Shown piece by piece: positions 43,739 to 53,100 of a stretch of DNA of 64,000 nucleotides. Below the pieces are notes generated by a model, which was not told the origin of the DNA, made no database searches, and saw nothing but the letters and a program-made list of their open reading frames with translations. The stretch is from Planctomycetaceae bacterium (lineage in GTDB: Bacteria > Planctomycetota > Planctomycetia > Pirellulales > Pirellulaceae), in NCBI GenBank assembly GCA_012959465.1, contig DUDC01000271.1:4999-68998 (forward strand), written 5' to 3'. The position numbers and the translations under genes are program-made. Positions within the stretch are counted from its first letter, which is position 1. Each line of letters starts with the position of its first letter.

Positions 43739-45271
43739 TCAAGGCAGTTCCGGCCTCAGCGGCGTCTTGCCATCCGATTTTGCAACTGGGTAAACAGCAT
43801 CGTGGTGTTCTAGCTCGGCAATCAATCCAGAAACCATACGTCGAAGATGTTCGGGCCGAGCCGCCGCCAGATTCTGCGACTCAAATGGATCGTCAGCCAG
43901 ATTGTAGAGCTGATAGTGGGAATCTTCCGAGGCCTTCGATGGGTAATAATGGTAGATGACCTTCCAATCCCCCTCTCGGTAACAAGTGAAGTAGTTGCTG
44001 CGATGAGGTGCGTGCGGGTAGTGCATCAGGAATTTTTCCGGACGCATCTTGTCGAACTTACCGGTCAGCAGCCTGTCGAGTCGCAATCCATCAACCACAT
44101 GCGAGTCGGGTGACTCGATATCTGTGAGAGCGAGAATCGTTGGAAATAGATCGTGCACGGCAGCCGGCTGATTCTGGATAGCACCGGCGACGATCGGGAG
44201 ACGCTGTTGAAAGGCGTTGTCGTCGCTGGACTTTGCCCAGGCGGCGATGAATGGGACCCTCATGCCACCCTCGTAATGCGCACCCTTTTTCCCTCGTAGT
44301 GGTGCGGCGCAAGCAACCGCGTGCTGGTGACCGAGCGGTGCGTCAGAACCATTGTCACCAAGAAAGAAAACGAGTGTATTTTCGGCAACACCTAGAGTAT
44401 CGAGATGATCGAGGACGTCGCCGAGCGATTTATCCATGCCCTCAATCAAGGTTGCGAATGCCTGAGCGGGCGCGGATTTTCCGGAATCCTTATAGTTGCC
44501 AGCGAAACGCGAATCAGAGTTGAACGGTGAATGGACGGCGTAGTGCGAACAATAGAGGTAAAAGGGCTTGGCAGCACGCACTGCCTCCGTCACATGTGAT
44601 TTGGCTTCAATCGTCAACGCTTCGGTAAGAAACGTCTCCGTGCCGTGGTATTTATCCAGATGCGGAACAGCACTCGAAGACCGCTTCGTGCCCTTTCCAT
44701 AGTTCTTCGTGCCGTAATAGCTTCCCGGCGCCCCAAACGAACGCCCTCCCACATTGATGTCGAATCCGAGATTCTTCGGTTCAGCACCAGGAAATCTCCG
44801 AGCACCAAAGTGAGCTTTCCCAACGTGAATCGTCCGATATCCCGCACTTTGTAACAATCGGGGCAATGTGACACTCTCCGTATTCAGCCCCTGCCAGTTC
44901 CATTGCGGAGGACCGAACGGGCCGCGATTGTTCCGATCGGGATTGATCCAATTTGTCGAGTGATGCCGCGCGGCATTCTGCCCAGTCATGATCGAGATAC
45001 GTGTGGGTGAACAGACGCTCATGGCATAGAAATTACTAAAGCGGATTCCGCGATTGGCCAACCGTTCCATGTTCGGCGTGCGATAGTAATCGTTGAGTGG
45101 GTAGCGTTTCGGACTTCCTGTTTCATCCGTGAGGAATGGAACGGAGGTGTCCATGACGCCCATGTCATCGACGAGAAAAACGACAATGTTCGGTGGCGCC
45201 CCGCGCGCCGCAGTTGCGCATAGGCAGCTGATCACCAAGATTCGGACGGCCTGTTTGATTGTGAAAATCAT
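43739..45271 (-). CDS. Secreted type I sulfatase
   Basis: 510 residues from the ATG at 45271, which begins a signal peptide (IFTIKQAVRILVISCLC...ARG); an ATG at 45295 is in frame. Sulfatase features are PPNIVVFLVDDMGVMD, the formylglycine site CSPTRISIMTG (Cys87), VGKAHFGAR and FFLGDNGSDAPLGH. Sequence differs clearly from the neighbour, suggesting a different linkage specificity. It lies between another sulfatase and a sialidase-like gene on the same strand, as in a glycan-utilisation operon. Confidence 0.95.
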   Translation of the reverse strand: MIFTIKQAVRILVISCLCATAARGAPPNIVVFLVDDMGVMDTSVPFLTDETGSPKRYPLNDYYRTPNMERLANRGIRFSNFYAMSVCSPTRISIMTGQNAARHHSTNWINPDRNNRGPFGPPQWNWQGLNTESVTLPRLLQSAGYRTIHVGKAHFGARRFPGAEPKNLGFDINVGGRSFGAPGSYYGTKNYGKGTKRSSSAVPHLDKYHGTETFLTEALTIEAKSHVTEAVRAAKPFYLYCSHYAVHSPFNSDSRFAGNYKDSGKSAPAQAFATLIEGMDKSLGDVLDHLDTLGVAENTLVFFLGDNGSDAPLGHQHAVACAAPLRGKKGAHYEGGMRVPFIAAWAKSSDDNAFQQRLPIVAGAIQNQPAAVHDLFPTILALTDIESPDSHVVDGLRLDRLLTGKFDKMRPEKFLMHYPHAPHRSNYFTCYREGDWKVIYHYYPSKASEDSHYQLYNLADDPFESQNLAAARPEHLRRMVSGLIAELEHHDAVYPVAKSDGKTPLRPELP

Positions 45272-45318
45272 GACGCTGATGTTCCTCTCACTCATCTGTT
45301 CATCGTAGTTCCAATCGG

Positions 45319-46368
45319 CTATCTCTCCAGGCGATCCAAACGCACCTTCAAGAAGTGTACGCCTTCATGGTTCATGAAAACGGTGCCGATGTGCCGATCG
45401 TCAAGTTGTATCGTACGCGCCGAGTAGTAACGCGCCGCGACGCTGATCTCCGGTAGAATTGTCACTGTGCGTTCCTCGTCCCACATCCTTCCACCGTTGG
45501 TCGACAGGTTGTATCGCAGACCTTTATTGTCGTTCCCGACACCCCAAGTAACCAACACCCGACCGTCAGTTAACGCAGTCAGGTACCGTCCTTCGGCGTT
45601 GTCGCGCGAGGTCGGTATCGCGGGAAATTCGCCAATCGATGCCCAACGCCCACCCTCATCATTCGAGTGTAGCAACAGCGGTCCCAGTGCAATGAGTGCC
45701 CCTGTGGCGGTCCGAATAATCTGTTGAAATTCGTGTTGCTGCCCGTCCGAACCGATCAGTGGAAATATCGTCAACGCACCAGTTCGAGGATCATAAATCC
45801 GGGGTGGCCCCACCCTCAATGGCAGCAACCAGCGATCTTTCGACCAGGGGAGCACATTGTGGCGAACAGCCCCCAAGTGCTTTGAATCGGCGAGCGGCCC
45901 AATTAATTTCTGTTCGCTCCATGACACTCCGGAATCACGGCTAATCGTGTAGAGTAGTGCCCGCTCGTAGTAACCATCGTTCGCCTTGTCATCGGCGATG
46001 TAGTTCCAAGTGACCAAGACGCGGCCATCGGGCAATAGGTCGGCACTCCCCGGATACACTTCAAATTTCTTTACTTCTCTAATCACATCTGGTCGGTGGG
46101 CCGAGGTCGTGATCGGCAGGGGCGTTGACCAGCTGTCGCCCATGTTCATTGACCTAGCACACATCAGCACATTCGCACCTTTGTAAACGACCACTAGAGT
46201 TCCATCGCTTGTTCGGCAGATCGAAGGATGAATATGGCCACTGATCCGTGCGTCCAGGATGGATACCGGATTATCTTCGGCACGAAGACCTCTCGAAAAG
46301 ACGACGAAAAACAACGCAGCGAGAACTCCGATCCCGAACCATGCCCAACTGTGTCGTTCTGTTTTCAT
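45319..46368 (-). CDS. Secreted sialidase-like (exo-alpha-sialidase family) protein
   Basis: 349 residues from the ATG at 46368, which starts a membrane/signal segment (WFGIGVLAALFFVVFSRG). Features of six-bladed sialidase propellers are visible: HIHPSICRTSDGTLVVVYKG at the N-terminus, the Asp-box RDSGVSWSE, HSNDEGGRWAS and LSTNGGRMWDE, and LLPDGRVLVTW. The substrate is unknown. It is separated from the sulfatase by 47 bases on the same strand, probably one operon with two sulfatases. Confidence 0.85.
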   Translation of the reverse strand: MKTERHSWAWFGIGVLAALFFVVFSRGLRAEDNPVSILDARISGHIHPSICRTSDGTLVVVYKGANVLMCARSMNMGDSWSTPLPITTSAHRPDVIREVKKFEVYPGSADLLPDGRVLVTWNYIADDKANDGYYERALLYTISRDSGVSWSEQKLIGPLADSKHLGAVRHNVLPWSKDRWLLPLRVGPPRIYDPRTGALTIFPLIGSDGQQHEFQQIIRTATGALIALGPLLLHSNDEGGRWASIGEFPAIPTSRDNAEGRYLTALTDGRVLVTWGVGNDNKGLRYNLSTNGGRMWDEERTVTILPEISVAARYYSARTIQLDDRHIGTVFMNHEGVHFLKVRLDRLER

Positions 46369-46511
46369 CGTCGTTTTCCGTTGCCAATCACCGGTCGCGG
46401 GTCCAACGTCTTCGCGCAATCAGTATACCCACCCCGGTCTCGCATCGCTCGCATCCGCAGATTTACGGTCTTTTTCGTAACTCAAACGATAACTGACGGT
46501 TACGACAATAC

Positions 46512-46527
46512 CGATCCCGTGGGATCG
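46512..46527. promoter_or_regulatory. Inverted repeat CGATCCC-GT-GGGATCG between divergent genes
   Basis: A 7-bp perfect inverted repeat around a 2-base centre lies in the 279-bp gap between the sialidase operon (minus) and the DUF1549 gene (plus). It could be an operator or a small hairpin; only its symmetry and location support this. Confidence 0.3.
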
Positions 46528-46647
46528 CCGCCTGGGCCAGCGGTTTCGCTCACGCTAGGCCCTGCCGCATCTCGATCTTTGGATTCAACGTACAACGTAC
46601 TATACTGAGTCGCGTCGAAGCCTACATTTTCTGCCTCGAGGTCCACG

Positions 46648-48675
46648 ATGGTGCGAGTAGTAAAGTCGATCGATTGGGTAGTCTTAATTTGCGTGCTGGC
46701 GCTGTCACCCCTATTGGTCAGCGGGGCCGAGAGTGACGTCGTCGACCAACCGAAAGCCGCCTCGGTAAATCAACTTTCTCTCCGGAAGATTCTCTCGCTC
46801 AGTCGAAAAATCGATGCTCTCATCGAAACCGACTGTGCAGAAAACAGCATTGAATTAAACCCCATAACCGGCGACGAAGTGTTCCTTCGCCGTATTTACC
46901 TGGACGTCATCGGTCGGATACCAACCTACACAGAGGCAGTGCAGTTTCTCGACTCGGAAGATCCCAAGAAGCGCAGCAAGCTGATCGACAAACTGCTCGA
47001 CAGCGAAGGCTACGTCAGTCATCAATTTAATTGGTGGGCCGATTTGCTACGCATCCAATCTCGCATGCGATACGGCACGGCGCAGCCGTACATTGACTTC
47101 GTCAAGCAGTCACTTCGCGAAAACAAGCCCTACGATCAATTTGTACGCGATCTGATCACGCCGGAAGGATACACCTGGGACAACGGGGCTGCCGGTTACT
47201 ATCTACGCGATAGCGGTATGCCTCTCGACAACATGTCGAACACTGCGCAAGTATTTTTGGGAACCCAGCTGGTCTGCGCCCAATGCCACGATCATCCATT
47301 TGACTCTTGGACTCAACGGCAGTACTACGAATTGGCGGCTTTTACCTATGGCGTGGAAACTCGCGATCGACAGGCGCCGATGTATCGAGAATTCCAAAAG
47401 ATGCGACGAGGCGGGGAGATTGAACGGAACATACTGCAAGCAGCTGGCCAGATTTTGCAGCCGCTCGCCTACCGAGTTCACGAGACGGATCGAGTGCTGC
47501 GACTTCCGAAAGATTACCAATACGACGACGCGAAGCCAGGCGCGCCCATCCAACCCGCAACAATCTTCGGCGACGAAGTGAAGGTCCCCGAAAATGCCAG
47601 TCGCAAAGAGGTCTACGCGAACTGGATGACGTCGTCCAACAACAAGCGGTTCGTGACGGTGATCGCCAACCGACTTTGGAAACGGACAATCGGCCTCGGT
47701 TTGGTCGAGCCCATTGACGATTTCAAGGACGGTGTCGACGCATCGAACCCACAGCTGATGGAGTTTCTGGCAAGGAAAGTGGTCGATCTTGAATTCGATC
47801 TCAAGCAGTTTCAGCGAATGCTCTACAACACGCAAACGTATCAGCGGGATGTCTCCGCCAAGGAGGTGCTGGCTGGTGAGCACTACTATTTCCCCGGACC
47901 CGTACTACGGCGGATGACAGCCGAACAGGTTTGGGATTCGATGCTGACCTTGATCGTACCGGTCCTTGACGAACGCCGGGGTATTCCCGCTGCGAATCGC
48001 TACGCTACTAGTGGCGAGGAACTAGTCGAGAAGGATATGAAGGAGATCCTAAAAATGGCTGCGGATCGCGCGAAAGTGCGGGAGGTTCAGTCCAAGTATC
48101 AGCGGGCGACCAGTGATTTACAACGACAACTGCGCGTCGCATATCGCACGCAGGACCGCGAGAAGATTACAGACCTACGCGACGAAATGACGGAAATTCG
48201 CAAGGAGATATACGGACGGCAAGGTGAAATGATGATGCAACGGGGTCGTAACCGAGCGGTCCAGAGCCGTCGCGAAACGGACCCGCGCTGGGCCGGCCTT
48301 TCCCGAGACTTTGTTCGCGCCTCCGAGACTCAATTACCGGCACGGCCAGGTCATTTCCTGCGACAATTTGGTCAGTCGGATCGCGAGACGATCGAGAATT
48401 CTAACACCGAAGCGACGGTCCCACAGATTCTCACGATGCTCAACGGACCAATGTTCAGTCAACTTTCAAATCGGAACTCCCTACTGTACAAAAATATTGC
48501 CGACGCAGATGGGCCGGTGGATACCTTGGATGTTGTCTTCGTCAGCATTCTCAGTCGGAGACCAACCGAGCGGGAACGCGAGATCACCCGCGAGCAAGTC
48601 GATAGCGGCCTCCGCGGTACAGGTGATATCGTCTGGGCTTTGATTAATACGCGACAGTTTTTGTTCGTTCGTTAA
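46648..48675 (+). CDS. DUF1549/DUF1553 (planctomycete PSCyt2/PSD1) protein
   Basis: 675 residues, signal peptide (about 1-26), ATG with GAGG nine bases upstream. DUF1549 is recognised by DEVFLRRIYLDVIGRIPT and by NTAQVFLGTQLVCAQCHDHP, where CAQCH is a possible haem site. DUF1553 follows with FVTVIANRLWKRTIGLGLVEPIDDF and SILSRRPTERERE near the end. A coiled segment (about 455-530) lies between. Such proteins are nearly always paired with a DUF1501 gene, as here 59 bases downstream, and are thought to work on extracellular polymers; the biochemical role is unknown. Confidence 0.92.
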   Translation: MVRVVKSIDWVVLICVLALSPLLVSGAESDVVDQPKAASVNQLSLRKILSLSRKIDALIETDCAENSIELNPITGDEVFLRRIYLDVIGRIPTYTEAVQFLDSEDPKKRSKLIDKLLDSEGYVSHQFNWWADLLRIQSRMRYGTAQPYIDFVKQSLRENKPYDQFVRDLITPEGYTWDNGAAGYYLRDSGMPLDNMSNTAQVFLGTQLVCAQCHDHPFDSWTQRQYYELAAFTYGVETRDRQAPMYREFQKMRRGGEIERNILQAAGQILQPLAYRVHETDRVLRLPKDYQYDDAKPGAPIQPATIFGDEVKVPENASRKEVYANWMTSSNNKRFVTVIANRLWKRTIGLGLVEPIDDFKDGVDASNPQLMEFLARKVVDLEFDLKQFQRMLYNTQTYQRDVSAKEVLAGEHYYFPGPVLRRMTAEQVWDSMLTLIVPVLDERRGIPAANRYATSGEELVEKDMKEILKMAADRAKVREVQSKYQRATSDLQRQLRVAYRTQDREKITDLRDEMTEIRKEIYGRQGEMMMQRGRNRAVQSRRETDPRWAGLSRDFVRASETQLPARPGHFLRQFGQSDRETIENSNTEATVPQILTMLNGPMFSQLSNRNSLLYKNIADADGPVDTLDVVFVSILSRRPTEREREITREQVDSGLRGTGDIVWALINTRQFLFVR

Positions 48676-48734
48676 CAACCGACGAAGCGGGCGGTTCTCT
48701 GCAACAAACATGGCGAACAAATTTGGAGCAAGTC

Positions 48735-50036
48735 ATGAAACACCTACTCAAAAAAATCGACGACGTTTCCCGACGCGACTTCGCCACATTCGCCGCCCGT
48801 ACCTTTTTGGGTGTGGGACTGATGCCGGTGGCGGCCGCAAGGACTTTGGCGGGGGAAAAGAGCAGCGAAACGGTCCAAGCAGAGTCAAAGGGCACGGCAA
48901 AGAACGTCATCTATCTGTACATGAATGGCGGCATGTCACATCTCGATACACTCGACCCCAAACCGGGCCAGGAAACGCAAGGGCCTGTCGAGGCGATCCG
49001 CACCAGCGCGTCCGGTGTCATGATCAGCGAGTACATGCCTCAATTGGCAAAACACGCTGACAAGACGGCCATTATCCGCTCCGTCAGTTCGACGCAGGGA
49101 GCCCACGAACGCGGCCGATACTTGATGCGGACCAGCTACACCCAACGTGGCACGATCCGGCATCCGGCAATGGGAGCCTGGGTGTTGCAGCTTTCCGGCC
49201 GAACCAATAGTTCACTACCTGGCAACGTCCGAATCGGCAACGATAGCAGGCACCCGGGCGCGGGATTCATGGAAGCTCAATTCGCTCCCCTCCCCATTGG
49301 CGATCCAACCGCTGGCTTACAAAACAGCAAACTCTCACGAGGAGTTACGCAACAGCAGTTTGCCAAACGCATTGGGTTGGCCAACGAACTCGATGGCGAA
49401 TTCCTCGCCCGCTTCGATCAAAAACAAGTTCGCAGTTACACCGATGCGTACGATAACGCGATTCGCTTGATGAGCAGCGAAGAGCTTGAAGCGTTTAATG
49501 TCTATCGCGAATCGGAGGCAACTCGAAACTCGTACGGCGATAATCCGTTCGGCCAGGGTTGCTTGTTGGCAAGGCGGCTGGTTGAAAACGATGTACGATT
49601 CGTCGAAGTATCATTGGGCGGTTGGGACACTCACCAGAATAACTTTATTCGTGTCCCAGAAAGAACCGATATCCTCGACCGGGCTCTGGCCTCACTATTG
49701 AGTGACTTGTCCGACCGGGGATTGCTCGACGAGACACTCGTCGTCTTGGCAACTGAATTCGGCCGCACGCCCAACATCAATCAGAATCAGGGTCGCGACC
49801 ACTATCCGAAGGCCTTCAGTTGTTTATTCGCCGGTGGAGGAATCCGCGGTGGCCAGGTCTACGGCAAGACGGATGCAACAGGTGAGGAGGTTGACGTTGA
49901 TCTGATCGAGCCACCCAGTATTAATGCCACCATCGCTTATGCACTGGGCTTGCCTTTGACGAAGATCATCAAGTCTGCCTCCCGGCGACCGTTTACGGTA
50001 GCCAACAAGGCCGAGCCAATCATCGACCTGTTCTAA
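48735..50036 (+). CDS. Tat-exported DUF1501 protein (sulfatase-fold)
   Basis: 433 residues from the ATG at 48735 with GGAG eight bases before. The Tat signal is VSRRDFATFAARTFLG. DUF1501 blocks are NVIYLYMNGGMSHLDTLDPKPG, RGRYLMRTSYT, VEVSLGGWDTHQNN, LVVLATEFGRTP and GRDHYPKAFS, which place it in the alkaline-phosphatase/sulfatase superfamily without a formylglycine motif. Partner of the DUF1549/DUF1553 protein upstream. A double hairpin follows the gene. Confidence 0.93.
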   Translation: MKHLLKKIDDVSRRDFATFAARTFLGVGLMPVAAARTLAGEKSSETVQAESKGTAKNVIYLYMNGGMSHLDTLDPKPGQETQGPVEAIRTSASGVMISEYMPQLAKHADKTAIIRSVSSTQGAHERGRYLMRTSYTQRGTIRHPAMGAWVLQLSGRTNSSLPGNVRIGNDSRHPGAGFMEAQFAPLPIGDPTAGLQNSKLSRGVTQQQFAKRIGLANELDGEFLARFDQKQVRSYTDAYDNAIRLMSSEELEAFNVYRESEATRNSYGDNPFGQGCLLARRLVENDVRFVEVSLGGWDTHQNNFIRVPERTDILDRALASLLSDLSDRGLLDETLVVLATEFGRTPNINQNQGRDHYPKAFSCLFAGGGIRGGQVYGKTDATGEEVDVDLIEPPSINATIAYALGLPLTKIIKSASRRPFTVANKAEPIIDLF

Positions 50037-50056
50037 CGTCAATAATTCCAATTCCG

Positions 50057-50102
50057 GCCGCGAACGCGGCGACCGCCTATAGCCGTGGGTGCAAGCCCAC
50101 GG
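50057..50102. terminator. Two tandem hairpins between convergent genes
   Basis: GCCGC-GAAC-GCGGC (50057-50070) and CCGTGGG-TGCAAG-CCCACGG (50083-50102) are perfect stems between the convergent DUF1501 gene and the large dihaem gene. Neither has a long T-run; they may stop transcripts from both sides or be dispersed palindromes. Confidence 0.45.
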
Positions 50103-50149
50103 AACCGAAGCCAGTGCCACACATTGTGATACCGAGACCATCCTCGTAA

Positions 50150-53100
50150 TTATCTCGCCGGAGGCGGTTCGATACCGACAGCGTCTCGATGCTCGACTTG
50201 GTTCGTTACCCATTTGTGGAGCACCAGGTATCCACGATCGATCGGCCTGTAACGCAAGCCGCCCTGATGACCATCCTCATTTCCGGTTTGGATATTGAGG
50301 GGCTTACGCAGCAACTTGCTTCGTTCCGGATCGTTGAAATCGATCCGTTCCTGCAATAGGCGGTAGTTCGACAGCAGATTCGTGGTCGAGAGGTACCCCA
50401 CCGAGTTTGGTTTTTTCAGCGTGAGTGGCGGTACGCGATCGGGGACACCGTGGCATGAAAAGCAGCTGCGTTCATCAGCCCTTTGTGGCCGGTTCAGTTC
50501 TGGAATCACATGATCCCTAAAGAAGCGGAAATCCTCGACAAAGTCAGGCGGGAGAGTTACGTTTCCCTCAGCGTCCGCGGCAATGCGCCTAGGGGCTTCT
50601 CGTTTTACTGCGGCCGACAGTTGTGTGACGAGGTCCTGCTGGGACAAGATGTTTCTAATCTTGCGCTCGATCGTCGGATTCTTGTCGAACTCTAACATCG
50701 TCCTCAGTGCTGCAATAACCTCCGGACTATTTTTTAACTCGGTCACTTGCGCCATGTCCACCGCTAGCTCTCGAGTCTTGCGCTCCGCATCCAAAGCCAA
50801 GAGACTCAGAAACAAGCGAATTGCTCGTTCGCGATAAACCGACAACGCATCGTCATCACCGTTACGACTCGAGTCGCCAAGATCAGGGAGAGGCTGGTTA
50901 ATCGCCAGAATCCACGGAATACTGGGCAGCCAAAATCTTGCTTGCAGCGGATTTTCAACCTGTTCCGGAAAAAACTCGAGCACCGTTTCGAACTGAAGGT
51001 CGGGGTTCTTTCCCATGACATCGCCCAACTCTTCAGCGAGATATCGGTCGGCCGACATTCTTCGCTCTACTTCTTCTCGACGAGCGTTGTCCGAGATCGC
51101 TTCAATTTCTGGCTGCGAATAGTAGTTCGTCAATTTCGGGATGAGGTAGCTCAGTATCTCGCGCTGCTGGTCGATGTTCTCGGGGACATTCCAGCCCACG
51201 CGACCAAACATCTTGATGATCGGATCTGAAAGTTGTGGTCGGCGCGGCGGGTCCATGGCACCTCGGTGAATTTGCTTTACCAGCGGCTCGATCATTTCTG
51301 GCACGGCGACCAGTTGTGCTGAACGCGGGTCGGAAACGCTCGTCGCCGCAATCGTCCGAAGGTGCTCGGGGCCATTGAGGGAATAGTGAATTAGTGTCTG
51401 TTGTAGATCCTTGTGGGGAATGTTGGCGGCTCCCTCCAAGGCTACTTGCACGATCGTCGGCTCGATCGTCAGGGGGTCGCCGTTCCGCTCCATCTCCTCA
51501 AAGTACTCCATAAACGCCTGACCAAAAAGTTCACTGGCAGTCGGCGTCGCATATCCCATTTGGCCCGGTCCGCCGTCACCGCCAGCTGTCGAATAATACG
51601 TGGCCGCAATCACGACCAACCGTCGCGTAAGGGTCATTCGCCTTTCAATGTCACCGGGGGCAGATTGCTCATAAACACCTTTTAGCAGTTTGAACAGCGA
51701 CCCAAGTTCTTCGTATTGGTGCGTTTTACTTGCGTTGGCGTGATGGCCGTTCACAACAAACAATGCATGCGATTGATAACGGATGGAGTTTTCGACAAGC
51801 AAGTTGGTCTCTGGTCGAGTCAATAACACCAGCCAGGCTCGATTGATCGCATCGCGAACTGGAGGATTCCAATACCACCAATTCCAGGCCGCCCGCATCG
51901 CCCAGGCACGTACCGCCGGATGAGGATCGTCATTCATCCCACTGGCCAAGGCATCGGTCAGGTCCGACCAGGAAACGTCAATCGCTGGCAGAACTCCATC
52001 GACCCGCATCACTAGAACCCGCATGGCAACTTCGCGAGTGTGATCGTCCAGCGACTTGGTGGCCGTCAAAACTTCTTTCCATCCGTGGTCGTCAATCAAT
52101 GCCTGACGAAGGCCCCAGTGAGCAGCCTCCCGAACCATCTTCGTGCGGTCCGAAAGTCCATCGACCAACACAGGCACGCAGGTTTCCTTGTGAACGCTCC
52201 CCAATGCGATCATCGCCCAGTATCGCACCAACGGACTTTCATGAGCGGCAGCTTCAACCATCAACGGCAAGAAGTCAGCCTGCTCGCACACGGAGAGGTC
52301 GCGGACGCGGCGAATCGCTTCCAGCAAAGTTTCATTCGACGTCGCCTCGAAATCACCGCGAGAGTACACTGGTGATGCGGTTGGATAGAGGCGAGCCAAT
52401 GCATTGATGGCATAGCCCGTTGACACGAAACCTGTCAGCGACGATCCCTTCCAATACCCCGTCGATTTTTGCATCGCCAATAGCGACTTTACACCGTTGG
52501 CCATCACGACATTGTCGCGATCGAGTCCACCGGCCTCCAAAGCGATCAGCGCCAATGCGGTAGGCGAGGGCTCACCTTGGCTCCGGGCGTCAATCTCCCA
52601 ACCCTCAGTTTCGTTACTCTTTTTCCCAGGATTGAATCCCCAACTTCCATCCTCGTTCTGTATGGCCTGCAGACGCTCCACATCTTCTTCGATCTGTCGC
52701 TGAACTTGTTTCCATAGCGCTGCTGCGTCTTGCGGCGACGTGGGTGTCGAATCGTAGGGAACGGCCGTTGTTTCGCCGGGAAACTCCGATTCTTTTGTCG
52801 CAACGGCAAGGGCAAGTTGAACGTAATCACTGGGAAAGTAGCGAGCCAACAATTCGACTCGATGCGCCACATCGTCCGTGAACTTTGGTTTCATCGCCAT
52901 CACTGCGCGGGCTTTGTCTTCCATCGCCCGGAAGTACTTCGGATCGCCTGTTGCCTTCCAAGCCGACCAGACAACTTCAACCGCATAATTCAGGACGACG
53001 CCCTGCCCAACATTGGCGCCAGGGCCGGCTGCATTAACGCCCGTCGGATCCGACGTTTGCAATATATTATTTGCGGCGCGAATGGCCTGAAACGAATGGA

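Noticed and set aside
47203-47883. 226-codon minus-strand open frame
   Set aside because: Antisense to the DUF1549/DUF1553 gene; no protein-family features.
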